From assembly GCA_907165065.1 (NCBI GenBank), contig OU015530.1, forward strand, positions 50,696,465 through 50,760,464: DNA of 64,000 bases. The letters are read 5' to 3'. Shown piece after piece: positions 1-12,504 of the stretch (positions within the stretch are counted from its first letter, which is position 1; the number at the start of each line of letters is the position of its first letter). The position numbers and the translations under genes were made by a program. This stretch comes from Caprimulgus europaeus. Taxonomy: Eukaryota; Chordata; Aves; Caprimulgiformes; Caprimulgidae. A model generated the notes under the pieces. The model had not been told where the DNA came from. It worked only from the letters and a program-made list of their open reading frames with translations, and searched no databases.

Positions 1-1548
1 TGTCCCCAGCCCTGAGCAGCTCTCTGTGCTCAGCAGCATCCCTGCCTGCCCTGCATCCTGCCCATGCCCCAGTCTGCTGTGGGACCTGCCGAGCCTGGGA
101 CACCATCTGAAGCAGTTGACAGAGAAAGCTGAGACTGCAAATCCATAATTGTTTAAGAAGAATCTGCATGTCATGTTGACACTTCATGTTCTGTTAGATC
201 TGCTGGGTCAGTGCTTTGGCCAGTGGGAAGGGTGCTCCCGGAGCGAGGGCAGGCTCTGTATTGGAGCACATAGAGCCAGGCTCCGTGTTTGCTTTTCCCC
301 TCTCTGCATCCTTCCCAGGACAGATGTGCCTGGCAGTGAGTCCAAGCCCGGTGTTAACAGGTTCTCCAGTCCCTGTGTGGGAGGAACTGGGAGCTTCCAA
401 TCCAACTACACAACAGGCAGCCATTTAAGGGCAGCCAAAAAGAAGCAGGGAGGGCAGGGGAGTGTCTGGGGCCCTTGCCTCATCAGGAATGCGGATGGCT
501 GGGTCACAGCCCCACTGCCCACCAAGGGTGCCCACTCCATCCCCTCCAGCCTTGGAGCCCATGCTGCTGCCTGGCTCTGCTCATGTCCACTCCCATTCCC
601 AATTCACTATTTCTCATAGGGAGGTCCCTTCTATTCAGGAATCTACTTTAATATATGCACAGTTATTACTGAAACAAAACCTTCCCTTTTTCAGCTTCAC
701 TCCAGGTAAAGAAAATGACAATTAACCTGATTTGGTTGTGAGTTAATTCATTTAATCTCCAGGTGCCCTTTGTCTTGAAATTAATACCCCTAAAACACTG
801 CTAAACAGCATTCAAATCTCTTCCTTTAATTATGTGCATAATGAAGCTCATTTAGAAAGCAGACAGCAGGATGGAGATCACATTGCAAGCTTTACACCTC
901 TTTCCCACTACCATCCAAACCACTTTTTCCAGGTTAGGCTGACACTCAGGACTTTGCTCCCCTGCCCTAGATGTGGCCGTGCTGGTGGCCAGGGGATGCT
1001 CTGCCAACCCAGCCAAGCTCCCAGCACTGCCTGCCGACACTGCTGCCAAACACAGCCTGGCACAGCAGCACGGCCTGGCAGTTTTCAGCTGAATTTGTGG
1101 TGTATTATGGTTTTCCCTGCCATCCACCAGCAGGTAAAGAGTTTTCCCTGGCAGCAATCGCTTCTCGTTCCTCCCACCTCTCCCTGTATTAACCTTCCCC
1201 TCTGCTGCACATCAGCGAAGCTCTTGCATCCCTCAAACACTGTAACTGAGCATCAAAATTGAGTTAAACTATTGTTTTCTATTTGATCTCCTCTATAAAT
1301 CAGTTACTTTGGTTTCCTACCTGGAGAAGGTCTGTGAGTTGGATAATGTTTCCATTGAGTCCTCCAGCAAAGTCCTTGCTTCCATCAGCAAGGATGACAC
1401 TAGAGCTTAGGGAACTTTTTCTCCTTAGGTTGAAACCCAGTAAAAATGCTGAGGATGTAAAGTCTTGGCCTGGCCTCCTTCAGTCACAGGAAGGGCAGTG
1501 ACAGAGAGGGCCAAATGCCCACAACAAGCTGCAGTCCTGCAGTGGTTG
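1..1548. other. Intergenic DNA downstream of RBM33
   Basis: No gene is supported here. The open frames on both strands have no recognisable domain, splice structure or family resemblance. The first 600 bases are moderately GC-rich and then become AT-rich. A homeodomain/POU-like cluster around 770-870 is listed separately as a possible conserved element. By vertebrate synteny this is the RBM33 to SHH interval, but nothing of SHH is visible. Confidence 0.6.
770..870. promoter_or_regulatory. Possible conserved non-coding element with homeodomain/POU-like sites
   Basis: The stretch has several AT-core sites close together: ATTAAT near 780, TTTAATTA near 825-832, and the near-palindrome ATTATGTGCATAAT at 829-842, which resembles a POU or homeodomain site. 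The base composition, without microsatellite or transposon character, resembles developmental enhancers. This is inference from motif density only; no alignment was possible. Confidence 0.25.
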
Positions 1549-2189
1549 TGTCGTGGTTTAACCTGGCTGGCAGCCAAACACCACACAGGTGCTCACTCAC
1601 TTCCCTGTGCCCCAGGGAACAAGGGAGAGAATTGGAGGGTTAAAGGTAAGGAGACTCATAGGTTGAGATCAGAACAATTTAATAATTGAAATAAAAGAAA
1701 ACTTAAAATAATAATGACAATAAAAATTATTATAATAACATTAATAATGATAGAAAATACAAATGAGTGATGCACAGTGCAATTGCTCACCATTTGCCAA
1801 CCAATGCCCAGCCTTCTCCTGGATAGCAATCCCAGAGGAGTGAAAATCCCAGAACTGAAACCACAATCCTGGAATTGAGAGAGAGAGAGAGAGAGCAAGC
1901 ATTCCCATCAACCCTCATTTATATGCTGAACATGACATTAAATGATATGGAAAATCCCATTGGCATATCCAAACACCAATTTAAACCTGTCAGTCTCCCC
2001 TCATCTTCTTCTGCATCTGCAGACTAGCAAAACATGGGAAGTTGGAAAGTCCTTGATTTCCAAGCAACAACTAAAAACATCAGTGTATTATCGATGTTCT
2101 TCTCATACCAAATCCCATACTGAAACAAAACACAGCATTATTCTTACCAAGAGAAGAAAATTAGCTCTGTCCCAGATGAAACCAGGACA
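1549..2189 (-). mobile_element. Solo LTR of an avian endogenous retrovirus
   Basis: The element starts TGTCGTGGTTTAAC and ends ACCAGGACA, so it has the TG...CA ends of an LTR, and it is about 641 bp long. Read on the minus strand it begins TGTCCTGGTTTCATCTGGGA, a beginning I recognise from LTRs common in bird genomes. A TATAAAT box occurs on the minus strand near 1920 and an ATTAAA polyadenylation-type signal near 1680, which fit a minus orientation. The 5-bp flanks GGTTG (1544-1548) and GGTGG (2190-2194) differ at one position and may be the decayed target-site duplication. No gag, pol or env remnant lies beside it. An internal AT-rich stretch and a GA run (about 1880-1896) are diverged or expanded. 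Confidence 0.8.
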
Positions 2190-5100
2190 GGTGGGCAGTG
2201 AGGGCAGCACAGTGGACAAGGCTGAGCCTGAATGCCCCCAGGCTGGGCAGTTTGAGCTCCTCTGCCATGGTGGGGTGGCATGCATGGGATATCTGGGCTC
2301 ATGTACTCTGGCAATACTTTGCTTTTTGGCAAGTTAAATGTTTCCTTCCAGGGTTACTTTGGATGAGCATCTCAGCTGAGCCACCTCTCATGCACAAGTC
2401 ACTTGCTGCCATCTCTACCATCGGTACCAGGAGCAGCTGGGTCACTGGCTTCCCTGGGTGTTTCACTTGGCTTCCATGTATTGCAACTACCCAGCTCCTG
2501 GAGATGTGTCCTGCAAGAAGCATTCCCCCTGCCAGCCCATGCTGCAGGAGGCTGCATTTCCAGAGCTGGTTGCTTCCCTGTCTGTTTGTTACACTTCTGT
2601 CTAAAGACTTTGCTGGGGATGCCAGGAGAAAAAAATCAAACCAAACCAAAACAAAACACCCAAACCCCTTGTAACTGGTTCCTGTAAATGGGTTTTAAGC
2701 CTGGTTACGTCTCTGGCTCAGTCTGACCTAAGGTTTTTTACGACCTTTCCAAAATCACATGTTAAAACTGGTTCTCTGAGAACGTTCTGGGGCATTTGCT
2801 GTAAACAACACTGGTCTAAAGCTGTAACAAGGAGTTATTTGGGTTGGTTTTTTTGTTTTGTTTGTTTGGTTGGTTGGTTTTGGGGTTTTTTTTTGTGTTT
2901 CCTTGGAGTGTTTCTAATAACAGCACAAGGATCATATTCCTGCAGGAAACATGGTCTCGCTTTCCCCAGGCACTGCCAAGGTCCCCATGGGCACACCAGC
3001 CCCTGCCCAAACCCCTCTCCTGGCACATCTGGGCCTGGCAGGAGCAGACAAAACTCCAGCACCACACTCAGCATCACTCCTCCCTGATGGCCCAGCATGG
3101 CTTCTGCCCACCTCATTGCTCCGTGTGGGTCCACATCCCTCCATCCTGAAATCTTATTATAGAGACAGGAGGAAGAAGAGGAAGGTAAGCACTTAAAATA
3201 CAAAATGGATTACAGATGGGCTGAGGTTTTTCTTGGGATAGAGGGACCCCTTCCCAGGTGGGCCAAGGCTCTCCCCATCCCACTGCCTGCATGAGGAGCA
3301 GCAGCACAGACAAGACAGATGATTCAGGAGGGGAGCAGGAGGTGCTGTCCTGAGGGCAGAATTTCTCCCCACGCCTGTGGGAATTGCATCATGAATTGTT
3401 GGCCTGGGGATGGGCAAAGGTGTGGTTGAAGGATGTATATACCAGACTTAATTATTTAACTTTATGAGGTTGAGGAAGAAGAAAAGTCCTTGTACCATCA
3501 TGCCCAGCATGAATCCTTGCAATCAGGGCCAAAAATCACCGAAGACTTTCCAGAGAACTGGCAGCAGTCATTCACTCTGCCTCTCACACTGGCACATCCT
3601 CCCTTAAGATGCACTCAACAACATGAGGCAACCTAAAAAAAAAGTGTAGACTTTTGTGAAGCTTGGCTTTCATGTTCCTTGTCACAGGTAACTTCACTTG
3701 GGAAGTCAACCCAAATATCTTGTAACTAAATGTCAGCTTCACGTAGAAGGTTGCCCACTCCACACTTTTAGAAACCCAAGGGATTTCAATGGAGCATGGT
3801 GGGAATTTTTTAATTTGCTTTCAGGTTTTGGATGTTTCAAAATGCTTGTCTTCAAGACCTTGACATCACAGACAGGAGCCAGTAAGGAGGTGGGTGCTGA
3901 TGACATGGCTCCTGGAGGTGGGGATTTAAGGACACTGGAGCATGGTGAGAACGGGACTTGTGTTTCCCCACCAGCTGAGCCTCCCTGGTGCACTGTGGCC
4001 CAAACCCTGGCTGGGGCTGTGAGCTGGGGGGCTCCTGTCAGCCCAATCCCTTCTTCTGCTTCACAAAGAGATTTTTAGAAAGGACAGAAGCAGCTGGGTA
4101 CAACAGAAAAAGTCTGAAGGGGAATTAACCCTGAACCAGGGTTCCAGGAGGGAGGAAAACCCATTTCTTTCCAGTTGTCTCTGCACTGGAGCTTTTGGTC
4201 ACCCAGACCATGGTTTGGCACTGAAGGTTTCTCCTCACCTTTCCTCAGGTCTCCTCACAATCCCTGGGGTGAGGATCGCCTTTGCCTGACTCCTCGCCCT
4301 GCCACCAGTCCCCTTGGCTGGTCATCCTGGGTCTGATCCATCTCCTCAACCTTTACTTTTTAGCAGGCAGGTGAAGCTGGCAGAGCCACAGAGCATCCAC
4401 TGGTGACCAGGACCACTGGTGGTGGATGGAAGGACAGAGTCTCCTCCTGGCTGGATTTTTCAATTGGTGGGTTGGCTGGTTTTGTGGGTGGGGTTTTTTG
4501 GTTCATTTGGGGTGGTTTTAGGCTTTTCTGGGTATTTAATTTTGCCTTTTGGATAAAATAAGCATTTATCTGCTCAGTAAATTGCTTTGCTTTGTTTAAC
4601 CATTCCCATGGGAGGAGAGGCTCCCAGATACATTTTTTAACCCTTCCCTTTCCCAGCAAAAGCAAATAAGTGGCTCCTTTTCTACCAAAACAGAGAGACA
4701 CAACCAGCGCAGCAGGGAGAGGGTGCTCAGAGGATGCTGTGGCTGCTCTCCCTGGGTGGTGTGGTGGAGATGCACCCTCTGACGAAGACCAATGGGGTTG
4801 GCCAGGGGTTTTCACTGGGGTGGCCGTGAGGCTCCTTGGTCTCTAGTATGATGCCTTCTCATTGGGGCCCATCGCATCTCCTTCTGAGACCAAACTGAGG
4901 GAGAAGGAGATACAAAGGCAGCAGGTCACATCAAGAGGAGCAGCTCACATTGATGCTGCAGGTGCACTAACTGGCCTGTTACAACCCATGAGACCTCAGC
5001 CATTTACTGAGACAGTCATGGGTGAAATTCTCATCTCAAAATGTAGATTCTCATCAGAAACAGCCACTTAAAAAAAGGAGTCATGAAGCAGAGACAGGTG

Positions 5101-5929
5101 CAGAGCCTCACTGAATGGTTCCTTCACTGCTGAGGCTCAAACAAGCCTTGTTTGCACCACGGTGGCTCATGGCAGCCACCTGGTGACCATGGCCATCATC
5201 TTCTAAAGAAACTAGGTGAGTGATGATGACAGAGCATTGCCAAGCTGTGGCCGCAGCATCCTCCCACCCTCCTGAGCTGACCTCAACATAGTGGCATTCA
5301 AGCCATCGTGTCTCATTTCATATTTATTGCACGCCTAAAATATCTAGGGTTTGATTTGTGGTTTGTTTTGGGTTTTTTTAAAGAAAAAAGGGGTTTGGCT
5401 TCAGCATGGTCTGCAAGGACACGGGTTTTGCAGGGGAGCACTGCAAGTTCTTTCCTTCCCGGATCAAAGTCAAGATATTCCCCATCTCCAGCCTGCAAAC
5501 AGATGCACCCATCATATCTGTTCCCTGCAATTGATTAGAAAAGAATAAAAAAAAGGTGCTTTTAGATCCTAATGCATATCCTGGCAATCAGAAACACAAG
5601 GGCTCTTGCTTTGAAATAAAAAGGGCTAAGAGACACTCGTCAGTTCTAATCAATAATGAAGGGAATATTTTGGCTCTGGGATCATCCCTGCAAAAGGACG
5701 TTGTGTCAGGGTTTTGAACCTCCCTGGGACCAGAGAGATGGGAGAAATGCCCTGAGTCACCAAAGGGCATCACCATATACAAGAAAAACCTTAGCACAAG
5801 ATGCTCACAAGAGGTTTAAGCAACCAAGATGCAGGCACAGAAACTGTCAGAAAGGATCCTGCCTTCTCGAGGGACGGCCCCTTCATCAGCAGCATTCACA
5901 GTGTGAGGACCCATTTCACCTCTCTGAGA
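2190..5929. other. Intergenic DNA with G/T-rich low-complexity tracts
   Basis: I see no gene. Low-complexity tracts of runs of T broken by G occur at about 2838-2900, 4460-4530 and 5355-5395, and an A/C-rich counterpart lies at about 2628-2668. The rest is unique-looking sequence. A weak CTCF-like match in reverse orientation sits at about 5173-5186. The open frames of up to about 150 codons here have no family resemblance. Confidence 0.55.
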
Positions 5930-6310
5930 GGGGGTAATTATTTCTTGTCAGTTAGACTCAATCACTGAACTCTAAACAGCTGGTGGTAGAGAACCATTTA
6001 GCCTCATTTACCACCGTGATAGCCTTTTAGCTCTTCCACATTTCACACGGTCTCTGCCATTTCGCCCATAAATTCTCCTTTAAAAAAAAAAAAAATCATA
6101 AAAATTTATGAGGGGGGAAAATAAAAAGGCATAAAATGAAGGCAGAGAAGAGAAAAGGTACTAAAATTTTCAAATGAAGATGAGGTTACGTACCCCCAGC
6201 TGTTTGAAGTGCAGTGATTGAGGGCCTCGCTGATGAGGGATGATTACATTCCTCCTGCTCCTCACCCCCATTAAAGGCGACGTGCATCTTCCCTCTGGAT
6301 ACGGCTGATT
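5930..6310. promoter_or_regulatory. Candidate conserved non-coding element on the SHH side of RBM33
   Basis: The stretch carries a dense mix of transcription-factor-like sites and no transposon signature. There is an E-box CAGCTG near 5978 and again near 6198, a CATAAATT site near 6067, bicoid-type GATTA sites at 6242-6246 and 6306-6310, and CCATTAAAGG near 6270. Clustered GATTA, TAAT and E-box sites are usual in developmental enhancers, and SHH is known to depend on many dispersed ones. I infer a possible enhancer; conservation could not be tested. Confidence 0.35.
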
Positions 6311-7469
6311 AACAGTAACGCAGGGAAGACCTGGGAACAACTGCCATCTTCCCTGTTTTGATGTGATCCATGAATTTTCCTGACCTTAGTGAATGAAAAC
6401 AAGCCCTTTCCAATAAGCTAACACCTTCAAACAGGTTCATAGCAACAGGAACTGGGGACGTATAATTTTGCAGAGAGGCCAGTTTGTGGCGCTCTTTAAG
6501 ATGGAGAATATGCAAAGAAATTATCTCCTCATTCAGTTAAACAGGGTTTGGCTTCCAGGACTGCTTTTGTCATGCAAAATTCCAGGCTAGAAATAGGAAA
6601 GGACATATTGACAGTGCAGGGGTTCTCTAACAGCACCCTGGGCTCCATTGACTAAATCCCAGTTATTTCCCTGGGACCCAGATTTTGCATCCACTCATTG
6701 TTTGCAGAAGCCCCAGTTTCAATAATAAGGTTAATAATCATAATAATAAAACCAGGAAATTACAGGAAGTGTCAAAGAATAGACAAAAATCAGGGCCACT
6801 GAATATCTGCAGAGAAATCTTAAATCCATCCCAGAGCAAATTCACAGCAGACCCTCTGTTTTATTAAAGACCTGTCTGAGCACAGAGTAGTAAGGATTCA
6901 GATGACAAGTGTTCAGAGAGTTATTTGTAATTTAATTTTCCATCATCTTTTCTTAAGGCATTAAGATTTCAGAAAGACATTACACAGCTTTAACAATTAG
7001 ATCATGCCAATGAACTTGATTTTGCCTGTGTGCCAAAATAGGTGACAGCAGCCACCTCTACCAACAAATATTACCCAGAGAGCATTGTATGCTCGTGAGT
7101 ACCTGATGCAGGACCACTTTTCTCTGTGCAGTGTTAAACAGACATGTCATACTTGAGAAAGTGCCCCAAATCCCTGTGATGTATCTCAGAAAAAGCAGCT
7201 TGAAGACCCATCTCCTCTGCAATGAGAGCTGTAAGAGCAACCAGGCATCCCAACCCCCTGAATACCTTTCGACCGCTATCTAAACAAACAGAACATCTTC
7301 CTTTTACCTTCTGCTTTAAAGCTTTTAGCTATTTCCACAGCCCTCAAGCCCTGCAGAGTGGGATCCACGTTAACTGTGGATCTGTGGAAGGCACAGAGCA
7401 TTGTGGAAGGTGCACAGTCACACACCTGACTCACTGCACAGATGCACGAAGGAAAAAAACCTGCAAACT
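6311..7469. other. Intergenic DNA, no gene seen
   Basis: AT-rich unique-looking sequence. The stretch 6880-7050 has several TAATT-type cores and may be another conserved element, but this is weaker than 5930-6310. No coding or RNA gene is supported. Confidence 0.5.
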
Positions 7470-7858
7470 CATGGAATGGTTTGGGTTGGAAAGCACCTCA
7501 AAGATGATCCAGTTCCAACCCCTCTGCTGTGGACAGGGTTGCCAGTCACTAGATCAGGCTGCCCAGGGCCCCATCCAACCTGGCCTTGAATGCTCCAGGG
7601 ATGGGGCATCCACAACTTCTCTGGGCAAGCTGTGCCAGTGCCTCACCACTCTCTGAATGAAAAATTTCCTCCTAATATCTAACCTAAATCTCCTCTCTCT
7701 TAGTTTAAAACCAATTCCCTTGTCCTATCACTCTCTGCCCATGTAAAAAATCGCTTTCCCTCCTGTTTATAAGGTCCCTTCAAGTACTGGAAGGCCACAA
7801 TGAGGTCTCCCTGGAGCCTTCTCTTCTCTAAGCTAAACAAGCCCAGCCCTCCCTCCAT
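7470..7858 (-). mobile_element. Old CR1 LINE 3' fragment
   Basis: On the plus strand the order is ATGGAATGGTTTGGGTTGGAA, then CATCCACAACTTCTCTGGGC, then CCTTGTCCTATCAC, then AGGTCCCTTCAAG and a GAGCCTTCTCTTCTC segment. This is the reverse complement of the CR1 3' end, so the CR1 sense strand is minus and its 3' end lies at the low coordinate. It is 5'-truncated, lacks the final octamer repeats, and is visibly more diverged than the copies at 18657 and 59715. The 3' part of the reverse-transcriptase frame is broken. Confidence 0.85.
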
Positions 7859-8649
7859 TCTCACTAGCTTTCCTGCAAGTAAAGATCGTGTGATGCTGTA
7901 CAGGAATATCTAAAAGTTTTGGAAGACACAACCTAATTCATTACTGACCCAAGAAAACAGGATTGGAAAAGGCTGCTGGGCTATTGAGTCTGCTGTTGAC
8001 TTAAAATTCTTCTCATGGAAATAGAATAATCTTGTCAGTAATTTAAGCAAAAGTGGTTGTTAACTAGCTGGCAATTAGTGGAATATGGGACTGGAATCAG
8101 AAGAAATGGAAATGCTCAGCTCTCAAGTCCTCTCTAAAGCATCCCAAACACTGAACACATCTTCACAGAATGATTTTCCTGGGTCAGCATCTTTAATTTT
8201 TCACCAGTTGAAGGCAGACCTCCCCCTGAGATCTTTTCAAAACAGCATGGATGGGTGAAAATATTTAATGTATATTCAGCAGTTACCAGAATTGACATTT
8301 GAAACCAAGGAGCAGTGGCACCGTGCGACCAGTCAATTCTCATTGAACCCATCTAAGGATGTTTTCTGTAGCTTAAGCCCTGGTCTTTGAAAGGCTGAAT
8401 GTTAGAGCAAAAGCAAAGAAAATCTTTGATAGATGAAACATTAAAAAAACCTCCCTAAAATAAATATTCACAAAGGGGTTTCTACTTAGGGCAGTAGGGA
8501 CGTGGTTCATTGGGTTGCTATTTTAAAGTCCTAAATCTACATATTACACATACACAAGCTCATAGGTCAATTCTGGAAGTGCCTGATCCATCCATCCTAA
8601 AAAGGCAGTCATCTCCAGCTATCTGCAATTAATTCACTGCTCTTTGTCT
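7859..8649. other. Intergenic DNA, nothing recognised
   Basis: AT-rich sequence between two old LINE fragments. I see no gene, microsatellite or clear repeat in it. Confidence 0.5.
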
Positions 8650-9100
8650 TTTCTCACCGACTTTTACAACAAAAAATCCTTATTTATTAATACCAGAGTG
8701 CATGCTCTTGCACTTTGCAAGATTAAATTTAATCTCACCTCTATTCTAATTCTCTAACTCATCCAATTCCTTTAAGATCTCTGATCCTCCTCCTCATCTG
8801 AGCCCTCCCTCACACATCTCCCAACATGCTTGGTGAGCACACTCCAACGCTTCCTGCCCAAATCATTACAAATTAATTAAGACCAATTTTTGAAGCACTC
8901 CACTAGGCATCTTAAGATTTGATTTTAAAGGTTTATTTGTACCTCCCTTGGTCACTCCCTTTCCATCCCTTCAATAACTAGTTTTTAGCCCCATTGATTT
9001 CCTCCATCACTTTGCAGTTGTCAGCCTTCTAATTCTCTAAAGACACCCCTGCATTAATCCTGCATCCAGCATCTTACAAGTTCATCAGCAGGATATTTTA
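8650..9100 (-). mobile_element. Ancient CR1/L3-type LINE interior fragment
   Basis: Reading the plus strand, short blocks follow the order of the reverse-complemented CR1-type reverse-transcriptase region: a GATTAAATTTAATCTCACC block, ATCATTACAAATTAATTAAG, GCACTCCACTAGGCATC (counterpart of the CTCCACTAG segment of old CR1s), then AACTAGTTTTTAG. The copy is strongly decayed, with no usable reading frame. Family assignment (CR1 or L3 clade) is from memory of the block order. Confidence 0.5.
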
Positions 9101-10149
9101 ACTTCTAAAGACAACATAACTTGTGTGTCTGATCCTAACCTCTGCTCTCAAAAAAGGGTTTGTTTTTTGCCTGTGTTGTGCAATGGTTAACTCGACAGTT
9201 TACTGCAAGAGTGGACTGAGGAGTTGATGCTCAGTGGTGCATCAACTTCACTAAAACACAATTCATGCCCCAAGACTGTAGATCAACAGAGGCAGGTAAA
9301 GAAGGTACAAACAAGCAAGGAGATATACTTCATCAGGTTTGGAGGTTTTTGGTGAAGTTCACTTTTGCTTGGAGCTTTCTATAGAGGAAGAAATATGGAA
9401 GAGGTGACGGTGCAGTCGGATGGATATTTACAGTGCACCCTTACTGTTAATTCAAAACAAAATCACAAGTTGGAAACTTCAGTTGGAATTTTGTAAGCAA
9501 AGATACTTATTCTTACAGGGCTCACTATAAAAATCACTGCATCAAAGGCATTTTTTTTACCACAATGAGCTTTCTAAGGTCACTATCACTGGTCACCAGT
9601 ATGTCCTCCATCTGGGTACAAGCAGAAACAAACAATTTGGAGTTTCATCCATCTGCCCCTAGGTATGATGTTCTCTCAAGATCTATCCCCAATATTGATG
9701 TGACAGGTTAGCAATGCTTCACTGAAAATGTATATGCTGGATCACAGGGAGCCACTGCCAGTGATACCAGGGCAACAGTGGGATTTTTTACATCTAACTT
9801 TGTGCACCATTTTAACAAATTATTTAAAGCCTTATGAAGTGCTGATTCTGACCTCTTTTCTTGATACACAATATGCCAGTGGAATTAGTTTTCATTTATG
9901 TTGATATAACTGTGTTCAGAATATAATTCATGGTGACCATACTAAGTTTGCTGAGTCATTTTTATGTCATAAATTAAGATGGGCAATATTTTAAAGCAGG
10001 TATCTTTTATTAGATACATCAGTACAGCTGAAAAGAAGCAGAAAAGCTTCTACACTCACAAGCTTTCCTCCTGCACCCATGTTATGAGATCCATGTGAAG
10101 CTTTTTCTGACAAGTCTGAAGTCCAAGATGTACATCAAGTGACAACAGA
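9101..10149. other. Intergenic DNA beyond the presumed RBM33 3' end
   Basis: I see no gene. A second minus-strand AATAAA (plus-strand TTTATT at 10006-10011) lies here and could extend the RBM33 transcript by about 170 bases. No repeat is evident. Confidence 0.45.
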
Positions 10150-10171
10150 GGAAACGTGATAAAGATCAAGT

Positions 10172-10177
10172 TTTATT
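10172..10177 (-). terminator. Candidate main RBM33 polyadenylation signal (AATAAA)
   Basis: TTTATT on the plus strand is a canonical AATAAA on the transcribed strand. About 25-35 bases downstream in the transcript the sequence becomes U/GU-rich (TGTTGTCACTTGATGT), as expected of a downstream element, which puts cleavage at about 10145-10162. Other minus-strand AATAAA hexamers inside the UTR, at 13039-13044 and 14490-14495, could serve shorter isoforms. Confidence 0.55.
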
Positions 10178-12504
10178 GACATATTTCAGGTACAATAAAT
10201 ATATTTACATGTTGACATTTTGAACATGGAATTACATGTAAAAAAAACCTTGTACATGAGATCATAATTGTGTTTCCATTTTTACATTCATTTAAATAGG
10301 TATGACAGAAAGATCTCTCATGCAAGTGGAGGATTTGGTGTAGTTCAGTATTACATTTAAGGAATTAGTAGTAAACACCTTGTGCAGCTGATGCTGTAGA
10401 AAACATGAGGCAGACGAAACCCCAGTGGAGTCAGTACGATATAGTCGGCTGTTGAATTTATATCCTGAACTGCTAATAAACAAACTCTGTAATCCAGATT
10501 AGAGCAATACATTTGAAGTGATTCTCAAAACACCCAAATATATACAGTGTTTAAGACTTTACAGGTTAGGAAGGATCACATTCAGTAATAGTAATAGGAG
10601 GTAGAATTGTGTCCACAGTGTTCGTATTTCTACGTGGCAATAAAAAAAGAAAAGTGCTATTACTATCACTGAATTAAAGAACAGAACGCCTGAAAAAGTG
10701 AAAAGGATAAAAGAGTTGTTAATCCTGTTTCGCCTGGTTTGCCACAAATGCTAGAGCATGTTTAAAAAAAAAAGTTTTAATTCTCCAACACGGGCAAAAC
10801 TGCAAAGGAAAACTGTTAAGTGATGCTTCTCCAGCGCTTTGGGATGGACAACATCTCCTGAGGTGTGATACCTGTAAAAGCAACCTCAACTTTATATATC
10901 AAAGTCTGCAAGGAAAAGTACAATAGTATGTGCTTTCAGGGTGGGAGATCGAGGCTTCAAGTATCCTCAAAAGAGCTAGAAGAACAGAAAAGAGAGCAAA
11001 AGATTGAATGTAATGCACTCACATCTAGGAAAAAGTTCGGAGAGATGAAGAGAGTGAAAAGATTAGGACCATAACAAGGATACAAATATCCTTGTAGGAA
11101 TGGAAAAACAGAGCACAAGTGAGATGGAAATGAGATAAAAGCACAGGGTAGAGGCAAAGAGTATCACAGGAAAAAAAATTGTATGTAATGGTATGGAAAA
11201 TCAGCTGTCAATAAATGAGGGTTAGCATCTTGTCTTTGCTGTATCTGTAAGTGAAAATGTGTATTAATTAGAAGTTAAACTGCTGAAAAACGTTTCATCA
11301 TCTGAAAGAGAGATCCTGTAAAAAAATTCTTTTGTTATTATATAAACAGAAATAAAACTGTACGGTTCCAAAGTCAGCCTGACAGACACTGGGAAAAAAT
11401 ACAACGTAGATTAAAAACCATTAGATGCACACAAAGAAAATCCCAAACCATTGAATTAACAGGACGTTAATACAGCAGTGTTTTAAACTGTGATCTTCCA
11501 AGTGCTTACATGCAACATTGCAAGACAGCTACATTTAACTGTACACAGGTTCTTTAATGAAAATGTTCTTAATCTGCAATATCGTTTAAGATTATTTAGA
11601 TGGTAAAAATCACTTAACTGGAGTGCTGTTACATTAAATAAAAGCAGTGTAACCTGTTGAAAAACAGTGTGTACATAAAGCCCATTTCCAGTTAGTTAGA
11701 AAAATCAGTGCGTCCAACCAAGAAATGAGAAAGCAACACAGGCACCTAAAAGACCCCGTGAGATTAACCTTCCCCGTGAGGTTTTCTTCAGTGCATTAAG
11801 GCCCATACTTTCCACCAAAATAAGTAGAGAAGTAGAAAATGGAGGTGTGTGTTTGGTTTTTTTAAACAAAAAACCCCAACCCTGCAAAAAGCAGCGTTAT
11901 AAAGAACAAAATGATCCTTCCCAACCATGTCATACCAGAAGATGGTATACGTAAGGATCCAATATGAATCAGTGGTTTTGCACACAAGACCCTGTGCTCA
12001 TGTGGATAATAAGTCAACTCCGTGATTGAAAATCAGGTTACAAAAAAACCTTACAGAAAATCCTTAGGATTTGATACTAATTGAAGATAAAATACTTGCA
12101 AGCATTACATTTATGAATTAATTGGAGGTTAAGGCATGATTTAAGGTAACATTGAAACTAAAGCTCTATGTTACCCTAAATGACCTTTATAATATAACTA
12201 ACTTTCTGCAATCTGTTCAGTACTGGTTTCCTTCACATTTAATTTCTCATCCAACACGCTGCTAAAAAAATAAAAGCACAAAAAATAACTTTAAAAAAAA
12301 GTTTGTGTCTTTCTGAACAAAAATGCCTTTTTGACAGTGACCAGGTGAAGCCAGATTTCTACCTTTGAGCATCACGACTCACATAACAAACAGTACTAAG
12401 CAAAGCACAAGAACACCACAATGCTATGCTAGAGAACAAATCCAGGTTCTCTCTTAAGACAAAAAAAACAGGCAAAAAAGCTCCCCAAGAAATGAAAGCC
12501 CACA

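Noticed and set aside
149..2674. Several frames of 130-160 codons in the intergenic part
   Set aside because: Compositionally simple, without family resemblance, and one group lies inside or beside the LTR.
5173..5186. CTCF-like match CAGCCACCTGGTGA
   Set aside because: Mismatches at three of fourteen consensus positions; too weak to report as a site.
8650..9100. First considered as a conserved regulatory element because of AATTAATT and similar cores
   Set aside because: The order of short blocks fits an ancient CR1/L3-type LINE better.
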